This document shows positions 23,126 through 32,115 of a stretch of 41,815 bases of DNA, one piece after another (positions within the stretch are counted from its first letter, which is position 1; every line of letters begins with the position of its first letter). Below the pieces are notes generated by a model, which was given only the letters and a program-made list of their open reading frames with translations, was not told where the DNA came from and made no database searches. The DNA is from a virus. Both the position numbers and the translations under genes were made by a program. The stretch is taken from positions 1 to 41,815 of IMG/VR virus record IMGVR_UViG_3300025889_000252; one strand, given 5' to 3'.

Positions 23126-24860
23126 AGGTTACCTCTTTTTGTAGGCTTTCGAGAGTTCGGTAAAGGAAGGGAGTGAGATCAAGTCTCGGATCCGCAGCCA
23201 TCGGTAAGTTCGGTTGCTGCGGATGTGGAGTCCTCATTTCTTGATTGATTAGATCAATGAATGAAGAGTAGGCCCTCTGTACTTCCCCTACCATTCGGAA
23301 TGGGAAACCGGAGAGCATGCTCGCGATTTCGTCATCCGTTTTCGAAGGGAATAAATACTTCAGTGCTTCAATGCTATCAACACCTAATTCTTGTAGGTTG
23401 CGAGTGAAGATAGATTGGTTCAGTTTGTCCTGTGCAGTGTCTTCATAAACGGGTCCCATCCAACGCCAGTTGACCTGACGATCACCGTCTGGCGCTAATC
23501 CAAGAACGCCATCAGGAATTTCTTTTGTTTCCAGCGCGACATCAATTGCTTTCTGTAACTTCTTCTCGTACGTTGATTTTTGTTTTTCATACTTAGCTTG
23601 AGCAGCTTCATCTTCTGAGTCTTCCGGAGGAGTTGGGTACTTAATGCCAGAGGCATACGCCATCGACTTGCGGAAGATCTGCTCCTCCTGGAAGATCATC
23701 AACTCAAAACACTTGCAGATACCATAGGTATAGAGCTGCAAGCATTTTTTCTTTGCAGTTGCACTTACGCGTCCATAAGCTGATTTAATCTCCGTAGCTG
23801 TTACGTTAGTAATACTAAGGTCGTCGATACCGCCTAAGGCAAGACGGATCTCACTACGAAGTTGTTCGGAGTACCGAGCCTGGTCTGTGCTAACAGCGTT
23901 CGGAGTAATGAAGCCGACACGATCTGTTGGCTCCAGGTTTGCGATAACACGTGGTACACGCATACCGGAACCGGGTCGTCCAATGTAGCCAGCCGGTTGC
24001 CGCGTAACGTTGTCTTGCTTGTACGTTGAACTGGAGAGAAAGAATTCAGACTGGAACCCAGATTGACTGGAGATACTAGGACGCTGCGCCGTATCACCTT
24101 CTTGACTTTCAATGATATCTTGTTTGGGTCGAGAAGACAGAAGGGTCGGATTACCAAAGAACGAAAGATTTGCTCGGATGTTCTTAACCATTTCATCGTG
24201 AGCAATGATCTGATTTGCCAGCCACTGAAATTCGCCAGCACCATCCGTACCAAAAGCATCAGGATTATTGAAGACCTCAACACATGGAATAAATTCCATG
24301 GTGTTAATGACAGTCTTTTTATCAAAGACGCCAAACTCCATGGACGGCATGTCAAAAGTAATCTCCTGCTCGCTATGGAACTCTTCAATTTCAGTAGCGG
24401 TGATGCGCAGACGCATGTACCGTTTATCTGTACTCAGTCCAACACCCTGGAAGCCACGCGTGGATTTAACCTTGTAAGGGTAAATGATGACGACTTCTTC
24501 TAGTTCACCGTCTGGAGAATAGTAGGTTCGATACGCATCTTTATCAAACCAGTAAAGCCGATAGGTCTTTTTTGTTGGGCGGATATAGAACAACCCTTTG
24601 CCATAGCAAAGGAAGCGATCCCAGATGGAATCCAGCCTAGCGTCAAGTTTATTGAATTTAATAACCTGCTGGATGAAATCAAAACGCTGGGTACCGAAAT
24701 TATCTTGCTCCGGATAAAACTCAACGCCTTGTCTCACGCCAAACATCTTCATCTGAGACAAATGCGCGTTCACCAGCATGGTGTCAGCAGAACCTGTTCC
24801 GTCGCGGCTTACAACCGCCTTGAGGATAGAGTCAAGTACCGAGTTACTGCTATCGCTCAT
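22599..24860 (-). CDS. Portal protein with a long disordered C-terminal tail
   Basis: The 753-residue protein follows terminase, as portals do. The first 560 residues are typical of large podovirus-type portals, with FLCYGKGLFYIRP, a wing-like middle with FQWLANQIIAHDEMVKN, and the stem/crown helices near SSFIDLINQEM. From about residue 579 to the end the sequence is Gly/Pro/Ser-rich and probably disordered; that stretch is also the start of the scaffold gene in another frame. Twelve portal subunits form the DNA entry ring. No Shine-Dalgarno is visible at ATG 24860. The tail may have arisen by overprinting. Confidence 0.82.
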   Translation of the reverse strand: MSDSSNSVLDSILKAVVSRDGTGSADTMLVNAHLSQMKMFGVRQGVEFYPEQDNFGTQRFDFIQQVIKFNKLDARLDSIWDRFLCYGKGLFYIRPTKKTYRLYWFDKDAYRTYYSPDGELEEVVIIYPYKVKSTRGFQGVGLSTDKRYMRLRITATEIEEFHSEQEITFDMPSMEFGVFDKKTVINTMEFIPCVEVFNNPDAFGTDGAGEFQWLANQIIAHDEMVKNIRANLSFFGNPTLLSSRPKQDIIESQEGDTAQRPSISSQSGFQSEFFLSSSTYKQDNVTRQPAGYIGRPGSGMRVPRVIANLEPTDRVGFITPNAVSTDQARYSEQLRSEIRLALGGIDDLSITNVTATEIKSAYGRVSATAKKKCLQLYTYGICKCFELMIFQEEQIFRKSMAYASGIKYPTPPEDSEDEAAQAKYEKQKSTYEKKLQKAIDVALETKEIPDGVLGLAPDGDRQVNWRWMGPVYEDTAQDKLNQSIFTRNLQELGVDSIEALKYLFPSKTDDEIASMLSGFPFRMVGEVQRAYSSFIDLINQEMRTPHPQQPNLPMAADPRLDLTPFLYRTLESLQKEVTYAGRYRNADPIGTPSIPDPADQLRGSSGSDGGSGPGGFNEFTMGGALPASGGPSPANAGPDGGQQLPIQPYTVLSPGTPGVPTTGESVQGSVQPSGGAPEFSSSIPVPGSTIDREPAKRTGQLQFPAGSPVQQRGDADLYAWDQQQPGLLQRLFPNFSGNNPGTTPGKRSKRSKS

Positions 24861-24878
24861 TGGTGTTTAAAAATCAGA

Positions 24879-25061
24879 TTATTCTTCAATATCGTAGCCA
24901 GCGGCAATGCGTTTGAGTGTGATGATGTCATCTTCCACTTCCAGTTCAAACCGTTCGTTAGGTTGAAGCGCCATGTCGTGGCACAGCTCATCTGGAAGCG
25001 GGATGACTGCAGAACCGTAAGCGTCCTGCTCAAGCTCTACGTTGTAATAGCTGGTGGACAT
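24879..25061 (-). CDS. Small AbrB/MazE-like (SpoVT-AbrB fold) protein
   Basis: The 60-residue protein shows the swapped-hairpin pattern of AbrB-type domains: AVIPLPDELCHDMALQPNERF followed by ELEVEDDIITLKRI. These domains dimerise and usually bind DNA as transition-state regulators or antitoxins. It sits alone between terminase and portal with no toxin-like partner, so it may be a regulator of late transcription or an accessory packaging protein. The fold call is good; the function is open. Confidence 0.68.
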   Translation of the reverse strand: MSTSYYNVELEQDAYGSAVIPLPDELCHDMALQPNERFELEVEDDIITLKRIAAGYDIEE

Positions 25062-25090
25062 TGTAAGGTGATGTCTTCAGTTTAAGTCGT

Positions 25091-26614
25091 TCAATACTCT
25101 AACTGTAGTGCGCCTCTGGTCATCAGGCCATTACAGAGCCAAATGAGAGCGTCGACACAGTCGTCGTGAGAGCTAACGCCGAAGTTAATGATTTCATCGG
25201 TCAGCGCTGTAAACCGCCTGTACTTATTGAAGATAAGTTTACGCTGCTCAAACAGACCCATAATGCCGCGGAACCGTGCAACTTTATCACCACGGAAACC
25301 TTTAACGGCGTGCCAGTTCATGTTGTACAAACCGTGGTCACCAAGGCAAATGCGCTTGAAGTCTGCTTCCAGGGAAGCCTGGTAGGCAACAGCCTCGGAC
25401 CAAATGTCAATGTGGCTGCCGGTGGGGAAGTATTGGTTTTTGTCTTTATGAATGACACCCCATTCTTCCATCATCTCCATCAAGGCCTCCAGCTTTTCGA
25501 GGTTACCCATGATGCGGATGCGTTTGCAATCCACGATATGAATCTTGTCGCCAACACGTCCACCCATGACGAAGACCGTGTAGTCATTACGTTCCCTAAC
25601 ACCAGCGGATAGATCCACGCCCACTCCAAGGGTGTCGAACTGTGTCGCGATCGTCCCCTTAACAATCAGATCTGGAGAGAGGGACAACTCACTGGTTTGG
25701 GCAATCTGATTTTGGTACTGAAAGCTAAAAGCAATTGGTGCTTGTCGGCGGCGATCCTGCAAGTATTCCAGGGACCACATCTCAGGCCAGTATGATTCTT
25801 CATCGCCATTTTCATCGACGACGATTGCGGATTGCACCAGTTGGATCCAATCATTTGCTGGAATAAATGTTGTTCCATGCATGTCGTCGTGACGGAACCT
25901 GGTACCAAGGCAGATCGCTCTCCCACCCTCGAACATGGTCGGCACGATAACTGAATTCCAGTTATCCTCCATAGCCGATCGGATTTCGCGGTTTTTAATT
26001 TCGTCGGCTGACTTACAAATGTCGTCGATTAAACAGAGGTGACTTCTTTTAGAAGTAACGGCACCTTTAAGACCTGCACAACATACAGTAAATTCTTCTT
26101 CACCGGTAGATTTAATACCTGCAAACTTCCAATCAATACTCCAATATTCATTGGAATTGATCCCTTTGGCGATCTTAACCATTGGGAATACTTCGCCGTA
26201 GGTCTTACTCTCTTCAATGATCCGTTTAATTGCAGCACTCTTTGGACGGGCAACATCAATCGTGTACGAGATGTACAGGATCTTCAGTGGCATCTTGTGA
26301 AGAGCATGCACACCAATTGTCCAGGCAGTGAACAAACCCGCAACGCTCGACTTTGCGCTACCCCTGGGACCAAGAATATCAATGTTTGGACCAGCAATAC
26401 CCTTGAGGCAAGAGGAGTCCTCACCTGTGCAGAGGTATTTGTGCCACTCCATGTGGTGCTTAGCCGGAGGTTTATCGCCTACGACATCACAGAAATAAGC
26501 AAAATCAGTACGCGCCCTCTCAATGTCGATGTTGCTTGTTTGCTTGACGACGCGTTTCTGCGCAGCAGCACGAGCTGTTCTGCGGTAAACGGAATAGATG
26601 TTAGTCCCTGCCAT
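25091..26614 (-). CDS. terL: Terminase large subunit
   Basis: The 507-residue protein has the packaging ATPase motifs: Walker A GPRGSAKSS (82-90), Walker B LCLIDDI (193-199) and a coupling-type region near ICLGTRFRHDD. The C-terminal RNase H-like nuclease shows D334 in VGVDLS and the final HDDCVDALIWL cluster (D484, D485, D488). It powers DNA translocation through the portal and cuts the concatemer. It follows the putative small subunit by 24 nt. Confidence 0.95.
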   Translation of the reverse strand: MAGTNIYSVYRRTARAAAQKRVVKQTSNIDIERARTDFAYFCDVVGDKPPAKHHMEWHKYLCTGEDSSCLKGIAGPNIDILGPRGSAKSSVAGLFTAWTIGVHALHKMPLKILYISYTIDVARPKSAAIKRIIEESKTYGEVFPMVKIAKGINSNEYWSIDWKFAGIKSTGEEEFTVCCAGLKGAVTSKRSHLCLIDDICKSADEIKNREIRSAMEDNWNSVIVPTMFEGGRAICLGTRFRHDDMHGTTFIPANDWIQLVQSAIVVDENGDEESYWPEMWSLEYLQDRRRQAPIAFSFQYQNQIAQTSELSLSPDLIVKGTIATQFDTLGVGVDLSAGVRERNDYTVFVMGGRVGDKIHIVDCKRIRIMGNLEKLEALMEMMEEWGVIHKDKNQYFPTGSHIDIWSEAVAYQASLEADFKRICLGDHGLYNMNWHAVKGFRGDKVARFRGIMGLFEQRKLIFNKYRRFTALTDEIINFGVSSHDDCVDALIWLCNGLMTRGALQLEY

Positions 26615-26638
26615 GCCCGTAGCATAGCCTATAAATCC

Positions 26639-27124
26639 TTAGGATTCTTCTGACAAGATCTTTGTCCACACACCCATCGATGCTTCCTGGAGGGGGCCTT
26701 CGATGGGGTCGTCGCGGAAGATGGAAAGCATCTCACGCAAAGCTCTGTCTGCGCCAGCAAGGATCAAACCTTGTTTATCCATCAAGATCTTTTCATCGTT
26801 TAGTTGCTTAATTGAGCCACGGAGCTCTTTTTGCATCATCGCGATACGCGAGGTGCCCATGTCCTGTTTGACCATGCCCATGTCAATAGCATCTCGCAAC
26901 TTGGCGATATCAGCTTGCATGGAATCAATCTCATCTTCCAGGATGGCATTAAAGTTCCTTTTCTTGTATTCCTGTTTCGACCACTCATCACACTCCACGA
27001 TGGAACCTTTAAACCCGAGGAAACGGGCATAAAGATACATCTGAATTGGAGACGGGGTTCGCTTACAGAAGGCAAGAAAGGATTCGCGGTCTTTGTCGGT
27101 TAAACCTTGAATCCACTTGATCAT
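26639..27124 (-). CDS. Probable terminase small subunit
   Basis: A 161-residue helical protein directly upstream of terL. The N-terminus (WIQGLTDKDRESFLAFC) could form the DNA-binding helices, and the middle is a coiled coil (DEIDSMQADIAKLRDAI) as in small terminases that oligomerise into rings. ATG 27124 overlaps the preceding stop (ATGA). The assignment rests on size, helicity and position. Confidence 0.65.
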   Translation of the reverse strand: MIKWIQGLTDKDRESFLAFCKRTPSPIQMYLYARFLGFKGSIVECDEWSKQEYKKRNFNAILEDEIDSMQADIAKLRDAIDMGMVKQDMGTSRIAMMQKELRGSIKQLNDEKILMDKQGLILAGADRALREMLSIFRDDPIEGPLQEASMGVWTKILSEES

Positions 27125-27897
27125 ACTTGTCTGGCGGCCGTCTGGGCTTGCTCATAATCTCTGTTCTCTTTATAGCGCCGGAACATCTCCTGTTGCAAGT
27201 CGGTTAACCGTTGTTGCGTACCAGTTGTTTCAATTCCCTTGCGGCTCTCTTCTCCTGTTGTACGAATAAGTCCGGTTTCGCCAGCATACCGTTGTGCTTG
27301 AGTAAGACGTTGCTGTTCACCAGTCGTTGCAATAGACTTGCGCTCTTGTTCTCCACTGGCCACAATATTCGCTCTGCTTTGCACACCTTGCTCGGCAATA
27401 TTGAATCGTTCTTCTTTGCCGGTTGCTCTTGCTACGTCAAGAGTCCTAGAGAGATTCGAATCATTGAGGCGTTCTTCTAAGTCTGCAGCAAACGTCAGAT
27501 TGCGTTGATTCGTCTCAATTGCTAAATCATTAATCGCCATCATGGTTTGAAGAGTTTGCGTGGCTCGCCTCAGTACCCTTACTCCCGCTCCTCCCTTGCC
27601 TCTATTACTCGAACCGCCAGCCATCCGAGATGAAGCACCTCCAGAAGACCTGCTGCCTCCGGAAGACCTGCTGCCTCCGGAAGACCTGCTGCCTCCGGAA
27701 GACCTGCTGCCTCCGGAAGACCTGCTGCCTCCGGAAGACCTGCTGCCTCCGGAAGACCTGCTGCCTCCGGAAGACCTGCTGCCTCCAGAAGACCTGCTGC
27801 CTCCAGAAGACCTGCTGCCTCCAGAAGACCTGCTGCCTCCAGAAGACCTGCTGCCTCCGGAAGACCTGCTGCCTCCACTGCGTCTCCCTCTAGTCAT
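27121..27897 (-). CDS. Protein with a GGSRSS tandem-repeat arm and a repetitive helical domain
   Basis: The 258-residue protein begins with about thirteen copies of GGSRSS, a flexible, strongly basic arm. The rest is a helical, charged region with its own 10-12 residue periodicity (GEQERKSIATTGEQQR, GEESRKGIETTGTQQR). The arm could bind nucleic acid or act as a linker. It lies between the candidate ejection proteins and the small terminase. No family recognised. The repeat is likely to vary in length between relatives. Confidence 0.68.
   Translation of the reverse strand: MTRGRRSGGSRSSGGSRSSGGSRSSGGSRSSGGSRSSGGSRSSGGSRSSGGSRSSGGSRSSGGSRSSGGSRSSGGSRSSGGSRSSGGASSRMAGGSSNRGKGGAGVRVLRRATQTLQTMMAINDLAIETNQRNLTFAADLEERLNDSNLSRTLDVARATGKEERFNIAEQGVQSRANIVASGEQERKSIATTGEQQRLTQAQRYAGETGLIRTTGEESRKGIETTGTQQRLTDLQQEMFRRYKENRDYEQAQTAARQV
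27638..27871 (-). repeat. Thirteen perfect-length 18-bp tandem repeats inside a coding region
   Basis: The unit cctccRgaagacctgctg is repeated 13 times without a gap (234 bp). One position varies: it is A in copies 1 and 9-12 and G in copies 2-8 and 13. The block pattern implies recent expansion by slippage or unequal recombination. It encodes the GGSRSS arm, and the frame is kept because the unit is 18 bp. A partial copy follows at 27872. Confidence 0.95.
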
Positions 27898-27935
27898 GTT
27901 TAGATTCCCTTTGTGACTATTTTACTAAAATTACA

Positions 27936-28526
27936 TCAAGCACTAAAACTAAGCCGATTTCCACTGTAGGAGAACCCTTTTGCAGTTGCAAGTGCAGTCG
28001 AAAGCGCATTCAGCCTAGCTTGATCGGCCAATGCGCCGGTGTACATCTGCTGCTGCATAGCAGACGGCATGCTCTCTTTTGTTTTGAGGAATTCCGTACT
28101 GGCAGCAAGATTACGCTGTGTTGCTTCTTGTGCTGCTGCACTTAAAAATGGATAAGCAGCAAGCATTTGTTCCTGCGCTAGTTGTGCACTCATACGCGCA
28201 CTCTCCTCCTGCTGCTGCCGCTCGATCGGATAACTGGCTTGTTTAAACTTAAGAATCTGTTCAAAAATATTACCAGTGTCAGGAGTTGTCGGAGTTGTCT
28301 GGTTCAGATCAACATCGCGTTGACCGGTTCCAGTATCTGTTCCCACCACAGGGTATGGTAGCCGTGGCCATTCAGTCGGCGATTGCACAGCGGCTGTCTT
28401 CGGAAGCTTTGCTGGAGTAGCCCCACCATAACCTGGCATGGAGCCACGATAAGCGCCGCCAACAACGAAACCAGGCAACGGTTTAAATAGTGCGTCGCGA
28501 GGGTTGCCCCAGTAAGACTCAGCCAT
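27936..28526 (-). CDS. Putative internal virion (ejection) protein, Gln-rich
   Basis: A 196-residue protein with a Gly/Pro-rich N-terminus (MAESYWGNPRDALFKPLPGF) and a Gln/Ala-rich helical C-terminal half (EESARMSAQLAQEQMLAAYP). It starts one base after the stop of the 260-residue gene. Composition and position in a block of Ala/Gly/Gln-rich proteins before terminase recall ejection proteins of podoviruses; that is inference. Confidence 0.55.
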   Translation of the reverse strand: MAESYWGNPRDALFKPLPGFVVGGAYRGSMPGYGGATPAKLPKTAAVQSPTEWPRLPYPVVGTDTGTGQRDVDLNQTTPTTPDTGNIFEQILKFKQASYPIERQQQEESARMSAQLAQEQMLAAYPFLSAAAQEATQRNLAASTEFLKTKESMPSAMQQQMYTGALADQARLNALSTALATAKGFSYSGNRLSFSA

Positions 28527-28527
28527 G

Positions 28528-29310
28528 TCAGGAGTATTGGTATTGGGAGGTCAGGGCTGCACCCATCTGAGAGGCGGTATTGAGGCCCATCTGTTGAGCG
28601 GCTTGCTGGCTACGCTCCAGCATGTTGGCCGCAGTAGCGATGTTTTGCCGCACACCAGCTGCTGCCAGTTGACGTTGGAATTCAGTTTTGGAACGTGCCT
28701 CTGCAGCTTGGAACAGATAAGGCATCAGCTTCTTCATATTCTCAAGCTGAACATCGCCTTCCTTCAGTTCGGCCATACGACCAGCAGCAAAACGCCCAGA
28801 AGGATCCAGTACGTCAAAGACGTTAGCAGGTGCTGCGGTAACAGGCAGTTCACCAGGAACTGCACCCGTCATGTCGAAAGCGCCGCTGGGCTGCTGTTGA
28901 CCGACACCCATACCAGCAACGCCTCCACCAACACGTGCAGCACCTTTAGCAACACTGGGCGCTGCACCAGCAAGACCAGCAGCAACGGCTGGGACTGCGG
29001 AACCAGCAGCAAACATTGCACCGGCCCCTGCCAGTTTAGACAGTTGGGCTGGAGTTACGGCTTGAGCGGGACCAACCAAGCCAGCCATCTGGCGACCCTT
29101 GGTAGCAGCGGATGTCAGGCCTGCAGCAAGGGGGCTCAGGACACCCGTACCTTGCAAGGCGGTACCGGCAAAGCGTCCAACGCCAGGGACAAGGGCTCCG
29201 AGACCACCACCCAGCGTGGCGCCTGCCAAGGTTTTACCAATATCACCACCACTTTTTTGGTATGCTTGGAGGCCACCCAGTGCAGCACTACCTAAAACCC
29301 AGGGCCACAT
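28528..29310 (-). CDS. Putative ejection protein with Gly/Ala-rich membrane-active segments
   Basis: A 260-residue protein starting MWPWVLGSAALGGLQAY. The first half is extremely Gly/Ala-rich (TLGGGLGALVPGVG, AAGLAGAAPSVAKGAARVGG), suited to loose packing inside a capsid or to insertion in a membrane. The second half is a Gln/Ala-rich helix. Such features occur in proteins that leave the head and form a DNA conduit through the cell envelope. No sequence family is recognised. Confidence 0.55.
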   Translation of the reverse strand: MWPWVLGSAALGGLQAYQKSGGDIGKTLAGATLGGGLGALVPGVGRFAGTALQGTGVLSPLAAGLTSAATKGRQMAGLVGPAQAVTPAQLSKLAGAGAMFAAGSAVPAVAAGLAGAAPSVAKGAARVGGGVAGMGVGQQQPSGAFDMTGAVPGELPVTAAPANVFDVLDPSGRFAAGRMAELKEGDVQLENMKKLMPYLFQAAEARSKTEFQRQLAAAGVRQNIATAANMLERSQQAAQQMGLNTASQMGAALTSQYQYS

Positions 29311-29351
29311 AACTATAAATCTTATTGATTACATTTTAAAGGAGATAAGCT

Positions 29352-29783
29352 TTAACCTAAGCGAGAAGCTGCACCAAGTCCTGCAGAGATAAATGGACCT
29401 GCACCTGGAATGAGAGCTGCGAATGGGGCGGCTGCACCGGTGATTTTACTAAACATACTTTGCTGCGGCGGAGCGGAAGCTCCTTGGATCACTTGAGGAT
29501 AAAGAGCAGAGAAGCCGCCGCCAAGATCCTGAGCGCCAGGAATGGAACTAGAGGCCTTCCTCTTAGCATCTTCCAGCTTGTTACTCTTTGTGGAATTTAA
29601 GTAATCTGTTGCTTTTTTAAACGCTTCTTCCCAGCGCCCGCTTCGTGAAACGGTGGGAGTTTGGCTCCAGTCGATACCTCCGGAGAAGCTGCCCCAATCA
29701 TAGTCTCCACCAATTGAAGGTGTGCCCGGCTCAAATGGACTTTCGTAATCACGCGGAAAGTTACTGTAATCGGGGTAGTCCAT
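29352..29783 (-). CDS. Small virion-type protein with hydrophobic C-terminus
   Basis: A 143-residue protein with an aromatic, acidic N-terminus (MDYPDYSNFPRDYESPFEPG) and a hydrophobic Gly/Ala tail (KITGAAAPFAALIPGAGPFI). The tail resembles the first part of the 260-residue protein encoded next (GALVPGVG). It may be a partner of that protein. Two bases separate it from the upstream gene's stop. Confidence 0.55.
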   Translation of the reverse strand: MDYPDYSNFPRDYESPFEPGTPSIGGDYDWGSFSGGIDWSQTPTVSRSGRWEEAFKKATDYLNSTKSNKLEDAKRKASSSIPGAQDLGGGFSALYPQVIQGASAPPQQSMFSKITGAAAPFAALIPGAGPFISAGLGAASRLG

Positions 29784-29785
29784 TG

Positions 29786-30886
29786 TTATTTAACGTAGGG
29801 AACAAGTTGCTGCCAACTGGTGGCACCTGGCTGGTTTAAAGCTTGAGCGGCTCCTTGAAGGGAACCGTGTTTGTGTTTTAAATATTCTATTGGGTCTTCT
29901 TTTTTAACACGACGCTCTGCAGCTTTTTCGAAGAGTTTTTTAGTGCCGTAACCAGCAGCAAGAGCAGCGGTTGCACCAACACCCAGTAGGGCGGGGTCTG
30001 TTGCACGGCCAAGTTTTTGAGCAACTTGTTCGCCAAGAGTCGGTGCAATCTTACCGACCTCGGATAAGCTTACGCCACGAATATCAACGGGTGGCTCCAG
30101 GAATTTAGATGCGGCTTTCATGGCACCAAACCCTGCTCCAAGTCCTGCAACTGCGCTTGCTGTAATTGGTGTTCCCTTGATGCGCAGTTCTGGATCATTC
30201 AATCCTTTTGCACTGCCACGAATTAAACCACCGAGTGCCGTAAAGGATTGACCTTCTGGATCAACGGAAACAATTTTGCCGGCTTCTGGTTTTGCTGTTT
30301 GATAGCGACGGTATTGAGCTAACGTAGACGGTGCAACATCAGGACGTTCTTTTTTGAACTCCTGATAAGGAAGCAATTGACTGCGTTGGAACATACCATG
30401 ACGCATGGCGATTTCCAAGGCAGGGTTTAGCGGTGTTTTGCCTGTTGGGTCTTCTTCTTTTGAAACAGGAATAACAGCTTTGTACCCAGCTGGACGCATG
30501 CCTTGGGAGATTGGTCCTGTAATGCCCGACAGCCTGCTGTAAATAGCGGCTGCACCTGCGGCTGCTACGGTCTGAGCAAGCCTGCTTTCAAGTCCTGTTG
30601 TAGCGGCAAGGTCTTGTGTTACGCGTGCAACCTGGAGCGGTAGATTGGTAAAGCGTGACACTTTTTGCCGCGTCTCATTATTTAAAACATCTAGGGTTGC
30701 ACCAGCGGCAGCAACGCTTGGTGCTGCAGCAGTTGCGTAATCACGTACCCCACCGAGTTCACTTTTGTACTGACCCCAAGGAGCACGGGTTGCTGATTCT
30801 TTTAGCTTTGTTGTATAACGACCAACAAAAGCTTGTGCAGCCTTAAGGCTATTGGTAAGGTAATTATGATTTGTATCTTGGTTCAT
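29786..30886 (-). CDS. Putative internal virion protein, Ala-rich
   Basis: A 366-residue Ala/Gly/Lys-rich protein (MNQDTNHNYLTNSLKAAQAF) with several small-residue stretches (ITASAVAGLGAGFGAMKAA, LLGVGATAALAAGYG). The start overlaps the preceding stop as TGATG, so translation is probably coupled. Grouped with its neighbours as a candidate ejection protein from composition alone. Confidence 0.55.
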   Translation of the reverse strand: MNQDTNHNYLTNSLKAAQAFVGRYTTKLKESATRAPWGQYKSELGGVRDYATAAAPSVAAAGATLDVLNNETRQKVSRFTNLPLQVARVTQDLAATTGLESRLAQTVAAAGAAAIYSRLSGITGPISQGMRPAGYKAVIPVSKEEDPTGKTPLNPALEIAMRHGMFQRSQLLPYQEFKKERPDVAPSTLAQYRRYQTAKPEAGKIVSVDPEGQSFTALGGLIRGSAKGLNDPELRIKGTPITASAVAGLGAGFGAMKAASKFLEPPVDIRGVSLSEVGKIAPTLGEQVAQKLGRATDPALLGVGATAALAAGYGTKKLFEKAAERRVKKEDPIEYLKHKHGSLQGAAQALNQPGATSWQQLVPYVK

Positions 30887-31425
30887 CAGCCGTAACGCGG
30901 TACGCTTTTGTTAATAATTGATTGCATGGACTGAAACTCAGCGCTAGGATTGCGATGAATGATTTCAGTTGGCGTACTATAGTTTTTCGCCAGGGCAAGT
31001 GCAATCTGATTGTTGTAACTTTGCTGTTCCATCTGTGCATGCATTTGTTGCATGGCGTGGAAATCGGCGTATTCAGGATGCCCTGCCTCGGTTACTTCTG
31101 GTTCAATGCGATTAGCGAACTGACTAGCCGCTGCTGATCCAAGAATTTGACCAGTGGTTGCAGCTGCTAATTCCGGAAGTCCTGCCGCACGCAGAGCACC
31201 ACTAACAGGTACGTTAACAGCAGAGTGAGCGCCAGCATAAAGAAGGGATTGTGGAAGAGTAGCTGCAGGTTTCTGTCCAATCAAGCGTGGCACTACCTGC
31301 TGTGCAGCAGCACCAAATGCAGCTTCTTTGGCGACGGTCTTACCGACCTGCTTAAGATTGGTTGGGTCAGAAAAGAACTCAACCAGTGCAGTACCTGCTT
31401 TACGGATTGGTTGTGAAAGATTCAT
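30886..31425 (-). CDS. Putative internal virion protein
   Basis: A 179-residue protein with an amphipathic N-terminus, Ala-rich middle (GAHSAVNVPVSGALRAAG) and a Met/Gln/His-rich helix (DFHAMQQMHAQMEQQ). It is coupled by TGATG overlaps at both ends to the 157- and 366-residue genes. No known domain. Confidence 0.55.
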   Translation of the reverse strand: MNLSQPIRKAGTALVEFFSDPTNLKQVGKTVAKEAAFGAAAQQVVPRLIGQKPAATLPQSLLYAGAHSAVNVPVSGALRAAGLPELAAATTGQILGSAAASQFANRIEPEVTEAGHPEYADFHAMQQMHAQMEQQSYNNQIALALAKNYSTPTEIIHRNPSAEFQSMQSIINKSVPRYG

Positions 31426-31898
31426 CAGATTTTTGTTCCCGATGCGCCAGGGAAGCGATTTGCAGTATTGGGATCCCTTTCAGAGGAACCAAAATTAGCA
31501 GGCTGTGTAGCAAGTCTAGCTAAGCTACCACTATAAACAGCACGTTCAGGTTCAACAAGACCGCGCTCAACACCTACTGCATATTTAGATAAGAAATCAG
31601 CAGCCAGAGAATTATTTAAAGGCTCTTCAAATGTTGGGGCATTAGACGCAACTTTGTCGTCAATGATTTGTTGTTGCTGTTGAGCTACTTCATTTGTGAA
31701 TACGTTTGTATCCCAAAGATCTTTAGCCCCAGGGTTCTCGCGTAGTGGCAACCGCTTTGCAAACTCGGACGCAAAACGTGGTGATAAAAACGCTTGCCCT
31801 TCCCTAGGACCGAGTTGATTGTAGTCGCCAGGTTTTTGACCAGCTATAAGAGCTTCCTCAGCTGGTCCGGTAAAGCGTTTGTTAAAGATTGTTGCCAT
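31425..31898 (-). CDS. Unknown small protein of the late block
   Basis: A 157-residue protein, MATIFNKRFTGPAEEALIAG onward, with a Gln run (VAQQQQQIIDD) and a helical C-terminal part. A short stretch (SLAADFLSKY) faintly resembles the shared module of the two wall hydrolases (TAADFLTAY), too little to draw a conclusion. Overlaps the next gene by one base. Confidence 0.55.
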   Translation of the reverse strand: MATIFNKRFTGPAEEALIAGQKPGDYNQLGPREGQAFLSPRFASEFAKRLPLRENPGAKDLWDTNVFTNEVAQQQQQIIDDKVASNAPTFEEPLNNSLAADFLSKYAVGVERGLVEPERAVYSGSLARLATQPANFGSSERDPNTANRFPGASGTKI

Positions 31899-31906
31899 GG
31901 ACGTTT

Positions 31907-32107
31907 TTACTTAGCTTTTCTTTTGCGAAGCTTGGTCAATGTTTTAGCCAGGTTTGCTTGGCGTACGGTCCTGGTGTCGTATTCATCTGGATTTGCAGTC
32001 ACCTTAGCTGCATACTCCTTAGTCGACATTCCAGCTTTTTCGGCTTTTTCAGTGAATGCACCTGGGCGTTTAATTGCACCTTGAATCCACTTCTTGTCTT
32101 CTGCCAT
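31907..32107 (-). CDS. Small conserved-type basic phage protein
   Basis: A 66-residue protein from ATG 32107 (MAEDKKWIQGAIKRPGAFTE), ending in a Lys/Arg-rich tail (LTKLRKRKAK). The WIQGAIK-PGA pattern is one I associate with small uncharacterised proteins in cyanophages and other phages. A TTG four codons upstream is possible but less likely. Function unknown. Confidence 0.68.
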   Translation of the reverse strand: MAEDKKWIQGAIKRPGAFTEKAEKAGMSTKEYAAKVTANPDEYDTRTVRQANLAKTLTKLRKRKAK

Positions 32108-32115
32108 GATACTGA

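Noticed and set aside
27638-27871. CRISPR-like array
   Set aside because: The 18-bp units are contiguous without spacers and lie within a reading frame.
27560-27916. Long open frames on the other strand and in other frames across the 18-bp repeat
   Set aside because: Because the unit length is divisible by three, every frame stays open across it; these are by-products of the repeat.
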